The notes under the pieces: model-generated
The model's input: the letters and a program-made list of their open reading frames with translations, nothing else
Databases searched by the model: none
Told to the model about the DNA's origin: nothing
Translations under genes and position numbers: made by a program
From: Pterobdella sp. o SKG-2022
Taxonomy: Eukaryota > Annelida > Clitellata > Hirudinida > Piscicolidae
DNA length: 64,000 nt
NCBI GenBank assembly: GCA_964035795.1
Contig: OZ038324.1
Coordinates: forward strand, 2,538,025 to 2,602,024
Direction of reading: 5' to 3'
Part shown: piece after piece, positions 59,101 through 64,000 of the stretch
Position numbering within the stretch: the first letter of the stretch is position 1
How the letters are laid out: each line of letters opens with the position of its first letter

Positions 59101-61728
59101 AGAGGTATTTCTTCACAACCTCACTATTTTTGAAGAACTAGATCTATGAACTTCTTTAAAAATGATGTAGCTGAAAATCGTTTCAACATTTTTGTCTAAA
59201 TTCTTATCCAGCACCATAGAAAGAAAAGTTTTTGTCAAACTAATGAAGCAAATGACTTTAAAACTGTCAAAAATTTCCAGAAAAGTGAAAATGCTTCTTT
59301 CATAGAAGACCTCGTACAAGATGGTACTATCGACTCAAATGAAGCCGTAAAAGCTTTGAAAAACTTCGTTAAGACTTCTCCTCTCAATTTCAACTCTTCA
59401 GATGTGAATGTTTTAGTGACTGGGTGAGAATTGAAAAAGTTTTCAAAATATATTATTCAAATAAAATGAAGCAGAAAAACTTTGAAAATTAAGTTAAAAA
59501 ACAAAAGAAGCACAATGATAAAATGAGATAAAATCTTTCTAGCTACAAACTGAATGCTGACCAAGAGAGTTTCCAAGATGGGACCCTGATCAGTGGAGAC
59601 CAAGTGAACATGGTGATAACAGAGGTGGGACAACACCGCACCACTGACATACTTACCAGGAAACTTTCTGAAGCGTTCGTTTACAAATTCTAATTTATTA
59701 TTGATATTTATGAAAAGTTATTACTTGTGAAGAATCATGTTTGATTTAAATTGCTAGTGAAGTTGAAATGATACTATTCAAAATTAAACATTTCAGTTTA
59801 GGTGGCTTCAGTGATGTTATCTACGATTCCAACAATGAGAAGTTCATCATGACAGCAGATCGCAAAGAAGAAAACTTTGACCATGTTGAAAACATTGATA
59901 AATTTTCCCCATACACTCAAAAGGCGTTTGAAAGTAAATTCAAGAAGTGAGTTCAAATTTTAGACATAAATGAACCTACTACATTATACCTCAAACCATC
60001 AGCTGTTTTGATAAATCAATCAAAAAATTCAACTAATACTTCCGGAAGATAAAAAAATTAATTCAAGCTTCATGTAAAAACTATTATCCTAATACTTCAT
60101 AACACCAGCAAAAAGTTTTCTTGGGAGAAAAAACCTCCAGTAAAAGACAAATTTGACGTGTATTGGTGTGCCAGCACCCACCCTCTTGGACAGACCTACC
60201 CTGCCCATCGTCAATGCAAGTTCATCTATGGAGCTGGTTCTAGTACTTGTACTGTGAGTCCATTTTCTACTAAATAAAGTCTGAAAAATTTACTCTAAGA
60301 TTTTTTTCTGCCAGCGTTATAATGAAAGTCATATGAATTTAAAATCATATAAAACATAAGTCAAAGCATCTTGCTTAAAATTTATTCATTAGTTACATGA
60401 TGAGGATATATAATATAGCTTCATCCAAATAAAAAAGTCAATCATTTGTGTTTTTTATGATTTTTACTTTTAAGGCTAATTATTAATTTTATAAATCCTA
60501 TCAGGACGAAAAAAGTGTTCAAGTAGATATCTGTTTGAGACTGGGGTGCACCGATCCAAAAAACAACTTCAAGTGCACTTTTGCAGGGGATCAGAGGGCT
60601 TATGACCGTACTTCTTGTGGCAATGGTGGTGGCCAGTGGTGTCTGGGAGCCAAATGTGTCACCGATGAAAAAGCTCCTCCCACTACTAAGTATCTCTGTT
60701 TTCATAGAGTTTCAGTGGTAATGCAAAGTATTAATTCTATAAGAACATGTATAAAAGTATATAAAGACTTGAAATATATACAATTGGCTCTCAAATATCT
60801 GAACGCTTCAGAACCCAGATTTTTTAATAGTTTTAGAATATAATGCAACTTAATGGTCTGGGAAACATAAGTTTTTTCAAGCAGTTCTTATAGTCCACGC
60901 CAAAACTATATAGACAAAAGGGTTTTATTAGTTTTGAGCCAAGAAGAGCCTGTTTAACAAATTTGAATCGATAGAAAATATACTAAGTCTTAAAAATTAA
61001 TGATTTTCTCCAAAAGCCACAATAAAATGAATATAATTTCAGAACACTAGTTAGTTTATTAAGATACAAATCTTAATAAATAAAAAAAATGCAACATAAA
61101 TTTATCATTTGAAAACATACTGATGAATTATGACATAGTTGAATTTGTTGAAAATTTCAGTTGAATGAAAAAATATCAAAAAATTGCCTCTTTTTGTGGA
61201 GTTATTTTTAAAAAACAAAAATTCATTTTTTACTTCAAAAAAATTCGTTATCATTGCCATTATAACCTATCTGAAAGATTTATTTTGTCTCTCACTTTTG
61301 TCCCTACTTTGCTGAATGTCATAAAAACCTGCTCCCTTCAACATATTTTTGGTAAATACACAAACTTTTTCACTCATGTGCTCCCAATGCGTAAACTGAT
61401 TGTAATTCAATTAGTTTCTCATGAACACAATCCAAACTCTACTCCATACGATGGAGTACAAATATATTGTGGTTGATTAAAAAAATTGAGCTGCATCAAA
61501 ACAAGATTATATTAGAATGTTTATAAAATATTTGAAATAAATAAAAGTTAATTTTGATTTTTTTCACTTAGCTGTTATTGAAATATCCAAACAAACTGAG
61601 TTCATTTTGACCTCACAAATGTAGTTCGAAATATTGAAGACCAACTAAATATCTATATATTATTTAATTTCATTGTTTGGCTTACAAAATTGTATTCCAG
61701 GTACGACTATTACGTGAAATACCCTTGA
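56143..61728 (+). CDS. Secreted M12/ADAMTS-like metalloprotease homolog with lost zinc site, 10 exons
   Basis: Exons: 56143-56203, 56320-56377, 58683-58761, 58890-58967, 59281-59423, 59543-59674, 59797-59946, 60109-60253, 60505-60689, 61701-61728; 1059 nt, 352 aa, phases all consistent. Exon 1 is a signal peptide (MKSFLLIFAFICSFVFVSAA). A metalloprotease-like domain follows (VTIEVSIVTDFGLFKKW, YYMYSNVFRRVRERFWGVEM, NVLVTGYKL). Then comes a Cys-rich domain like that of ADAMTS (HRQCKFIYGAGSSTC, DICLRLGCTDP, SCGNGGGQWCLGAKCV). The zinc motif HExxHxxGxxHD is replaced by RKLSEALGGFSD: all three His and the catalytic Glu are absent while the L, LG and D framework remains. It is therefore probably an inactive, secreted decoy or regulator. 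There is no propeptide, and no thrombospondin repeat was seen. It ends YDYYVKYP. Intron 2 holds two SINEs. Confidence 0.78.
56838..57019 (-). mobile_element. tRNA-derived SINE, complete copy
   Basis: Minus strand: GTCGGCCCATATAGCTCAAT, GGTTGAGCATTAGACCAATT, GGGTTCGATCCCGCGTAGGC, body ACAATTAGCACCTGTTCCAC, then AAATACCGCATTACATTATA at the 3' end. It sits in intron 2 of the metalloprotease-like gene, antisense to it, and faces a second SINE in opposite orientation 280 bases away. Confidence 0.85.
57125..57169. repeat. Short fold-back element with family tail
   Basis: ATTGTAAGGTCAACAAA at 57125-57141 is the near reverse complement of TTTGTTGATCTCACAAT at 57153-57169. GTAAGGTCAACAAA matches the end of the fold-back family (TTTGTTGACCTTAC). 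Confidence 0.45.
57296..57480 (+). mobile_element. tRNA-derived SINE with degenerate head
   Basis: The head is altered (CAGCCCGTGAACCTCAGCTG) but the body is clear: ACAATTAGCACCTGTTCCAC, AGTGTGTTCGCTACATTAAA, TAGCAAGCGCTTTGGTC and the tail AAAGCGTTTTATAAATACCG. It lies in intron 2 of the metalloprotease-like gene. Confidence 0.8.
57481..58682. other. Rest of intron 2 of the metalloprotease-like gene
   Basis: T-rich intron sequence without a recognisable exon or coding relic. Confidence 0.55.
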
Positions 61729-61909
61729 AATGGAAGCAATCGAAAAGCTTTGATCATCTAAAGATTGTGCGGTTGAATTAATTGCTAGTTTGAATTGGAT
61801 AAAAAAAATTGAAATGAGTTATCTCATGTTATTACATATAATTGAATTATTTGAATTTCAAAATCTCATCCACCACTTGCTCCAGCGTAACACTAAACAA
61901 CTATAGTAA

Positions 61910-63995
61910 ACCTTGCATAAGTCGGATTCAAATGGCCAAGCAAAAAATTCGAGTTAGGCGAAGACCCGACTTAGGCGAAGACAAACTTTATTCAACGAAA
62001 CATGCCCATCGTTAAGCAATAATAAGTCATTCAAACACTTTAGTCACAAACTCAGACTATTGAGATACTGTAACCACAATAAGGTTGTTCATTCACTAAC
62101 GAAAATATTTAAAAAAGTAATTTTGAAACAACAGTGAGTTTCATAGTGAATTTATTCAGTATATCAAAATTAATTTAAAACTGCAACAACACTGAATTTC
62201 ATGAGTCATTTATCTAAAGTATTCGGTTAACTTTTTCTGTTTGAGATTGTTTTGACTTATTCCCAGAAGGACATCCTCACACTGATTTGTGACGTCATCT
62301 AATGTATCCCAAGAAAAGGACCTGTCATTATCCGCAGTTTTCAGACGTCTGTTAGCCAAAATAAAGCGATAGTCTTGAACATGACGTTAAAAGGCATCTG
62401 CCCAAAGCTAGACATTAAAAGGCATCTACGTCCCAGCGTTTACGCCTGCTAGTTGGTGGGGCTGCTACCCTTTCAGGGTACAAATCTAAACGACCCTGTC
62501 CTCCAGTAATTCTTTGGGGTTACTAATTTTATCTTGTTCCAAGATAATTTTTTGGAGGACTCCACACAGACTGTTTCATCAGTCTGCTCTCATCAGGCTA
62601 GTTTCTTAAAACAAGTTCTTAATGTGCAAAGAAACATCCTAAGACCAACACTAACAGTCTGATGACGAAGATAGGGTACGTTCCTAACTTAAACGGCGGA
62701 ACATGAGGGTAACATAAAAAAAAGAGCGATAGTGAAGTTTAAGATTTTTTATGATGCCAGCGTTCATTGGCTGGGTGACACTTGTAGTGTTTGGTGGCAA
62801 AAAAACCAATTCCACATTTCTATGAAAGAGTGAGCTGGGCAGTTGTCCACAAGGGGGGCTATGTGTCGGCCTTCAAGTTACACCTTCCTGTCCAATTTTC
62901 TCATTCAATCTTCAAATAATGCTCCTGTCATCCATGCTTTTTGTTCGCTGTGTATTCTACCGGTACAGTGACATTTTTGAAGGCACGTGGTCTCTTGCTC
63001 TTGCCAAAGACAAATAAAGGCAATTTTTCTTACTCATCCATATTGGCACCCACCAATACAGTAATTCTAGTTTTTGGCTGTTTTGTTTTAGGGTAAGTTT
63101 TTTCTGGAAAACCAAGAGAGTTGTCTGAAAGAAGCTTCCAAAAAAGACCAGTCTCAGCTGCATTATAAATCTCAGATGGCCTGTGCTTCTGCAAAATTCC
63201 ATTTAACGTCTTTTTTCCAATGACGCACAACCTCAGTATCCACTCCGCCTGACTCACTAGCCTTATGTACACAAACAATGTCATATCTCTTTTTGAACCT
63301 GTCAATCCATGAGGCGGGTATTGGTGTGGTGTCATTTGGGTGGATTTTTAAGTGAAACTTATTAGCTTGTTGTAAAAGCATACATCCATCAACTCGAAGA
63401 TCCGGCAGTGAAAACATTTGTCTAAACCAAAAAATCATTGCTTTGTCAACATCGGAATGAGTCACAGTACGAGCTCTTTTAACGGAAGTTGTTCTGGACC
63501 CTGGACTGACGCACTCTGCTTCAATTTTCTCCCGGTTTTTCATGATATCATCCAAGGTGCTTAGACTCAAACTAAATTGTGCAGCAATATCTTTCAGCTT
63601 CATTGATTTGTTGGCATCCACATAATTGATTATATGCAACTTCTCCTCGTATGTTTTAGTCTTTATTTTCTTTTGATTGTTGTTTTATTAGCCATACTGA
63701 TGTCTCAAACAAGTCTCGACTAAGTGCCGTCAAGCAGCCATAGCATAGAACAAAAAGTCAAGAAACTAAAAAGTTTTTCTTTCAAATTGGATAAAAAAGA
63801 AACAAAACATTGAAAATATTGAATAAATAAATTTTGGAAAAAAATTAAAAAAACTGAAATTTTCGAACGTGCGACTTAAGCGGGGTTAAATGCACAGGAA
63901 TGTACGTAAATGTACTAATGAATTTGTCCGATATAAGCGAAAATCCGACTTGTAGAAGTCGACTTATGAGCAGATTTTTAATTTAAATTAACAGT
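61910..63995 (-). mobile_element. Tigger/pogo-type DNA transposon, decayed
   Basis: The minus strand encodes a pogo/Tigger transposase in pieces. A CENP-B-type helix-turn-helix start comes first (MKLKDIAAQFSLSLSTLDDI, 63600-63545), then IPASWIDRFKKRYDI, AETGLFWKLLSDNSLGFPEK and TRITVLVGANMDE (to 63030). GKSKRPRAFKNVTVPVEYTA, the DDE-type VDNCPAH near 62845, and after an insertion ANRRLKTADND and FSWDTLDDV complete it. Frameshifts and stops inactivate it. CATAAGTCG-type ends occur near 61916 (plus strand) and near 63960 (inverted), the likely terminal inverted repeats, though the right end is degraded. Such elements move by cut and paste and leave TA duplications, not verified here. Confidence 0.8.
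62374..62724 (+). mobile_element. 351-bp A-tailed retroposon of unknown family with 9-bp target duplication
   Basis: AGCGATAGT occurs at 62365-62373 and again at 62725-62733. The 351 bases between interrupt the Tigger transposase frame, which resumes on each side. The insert ends GGGTAACATAAAAAAAAG, an A-rich tail that indicates retroposition in plus orientation. It contains several small inverted repeats (CTACCC...GGGTA, ATCTTG...CAAGAT, CAGACTG...CAGTCTG). It has no tRNA, 7SL or 5S resemblance that I can see, and it has no coding frame. A diverged partial copy lies at 54515-54580. Confidence 0.75.
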
Positions 63996-64000
63996 CATTT

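Noticed and set aside
62650..62672. Hammerhead ribozyme (CTGATGA followed by CGAAG)
   Set aside because: There is no stem II between CTGATGA and the GAA, and no GAAA, so the catalytic core cannot form. The similar CTGATGACG near 56702 fails in the same way.

Overview
This window is nuclear DNA of an animal. It is AT-rich, its genes are split by many spliceable introns, and it is crowded with transposon relics. RIBC2, an axonemal microtubule protein, implies motile cilia or flagella. The repeat mix (several non-LTR LINE types, a tRNA-derived SINE, a pogo/Tigger-like DNA transposon, fold-back elements) fits a non-vertebrate metazoan, perhaps a lophotrochozoan; the species is not identifiable from sequence alone. 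Gene models below were built by hand from homology and splice sites. For all complete models except the two marked uncertain, the summed exon lengths close in frame.

Layout. 1-8134: 3' half of an ABCG2-type half-transporter (+), with a LINE relic and fold-back repeats in its introns. 8135-10948: intergenic, with minisatellite, tRNA-like SINE head and triplet repeats. 10949-17332: RIBC2 (-, 11 exons); one intron holds an intact LINE ORF flanked on both sides by (TG)n. 17715-18942: HGH1 (+), head to head with RIBC2. 19241-19398: exon of an unrecognised small membrane protein (+). 19570-20724: ribosomal protein RPS3 (-). 20978-21294: unassigned exon-like ORFs. 21550-21724: SINE (-). 22285-23535: intronless secreted or GPI-anchored-looking ORF (+). 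24005-26385: cytochrome c1 (+). 26764-26901: fold-back element. 27122-33014: a C2/IPT/FIP-RBD protein of the Rab11-FIP type (+). 35190-40302: a two-exon C2H2 zinc-finger gene (-), whose intron carries a SINE split by a 3.2-kb LINE. 40657-46627: protein phosphatase 1 catalytic subunit (+, 9 exons).

46628-56142 is mostly repeat: a CR1/L2-type 3' relic (+), a 2.6-kb L2-like LINE (-), a third LINE relic (+), a large nested palindrome, and an orphan last exon of a metalloprotease-like gene. 56143-61728: a ten-exon secreted M12/ADAMTS-like protein whose zinc-binding motif is destroyed (a pseudoprotease). About 61910-64000: a decayed Tigger/pogo transposon (-), interrupted by a 351-bp A-tailed retroposon with a 9-bp target duplication.

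The host genes are mostly unrelated housekeeping genes (translation, respiration, phosphatase, EF2 chaperone, cilia), not one functional system. The most unusual items are the tandemly duplicated pseudoprotease locus, the C2-IPT-FIP-RBD architecture, the (TG)n-bounded LINE, the SINE/LINE nest with matching 9-bp duplications, and a dispersed fold-back family built on the core CGAAAAGCTTCG.
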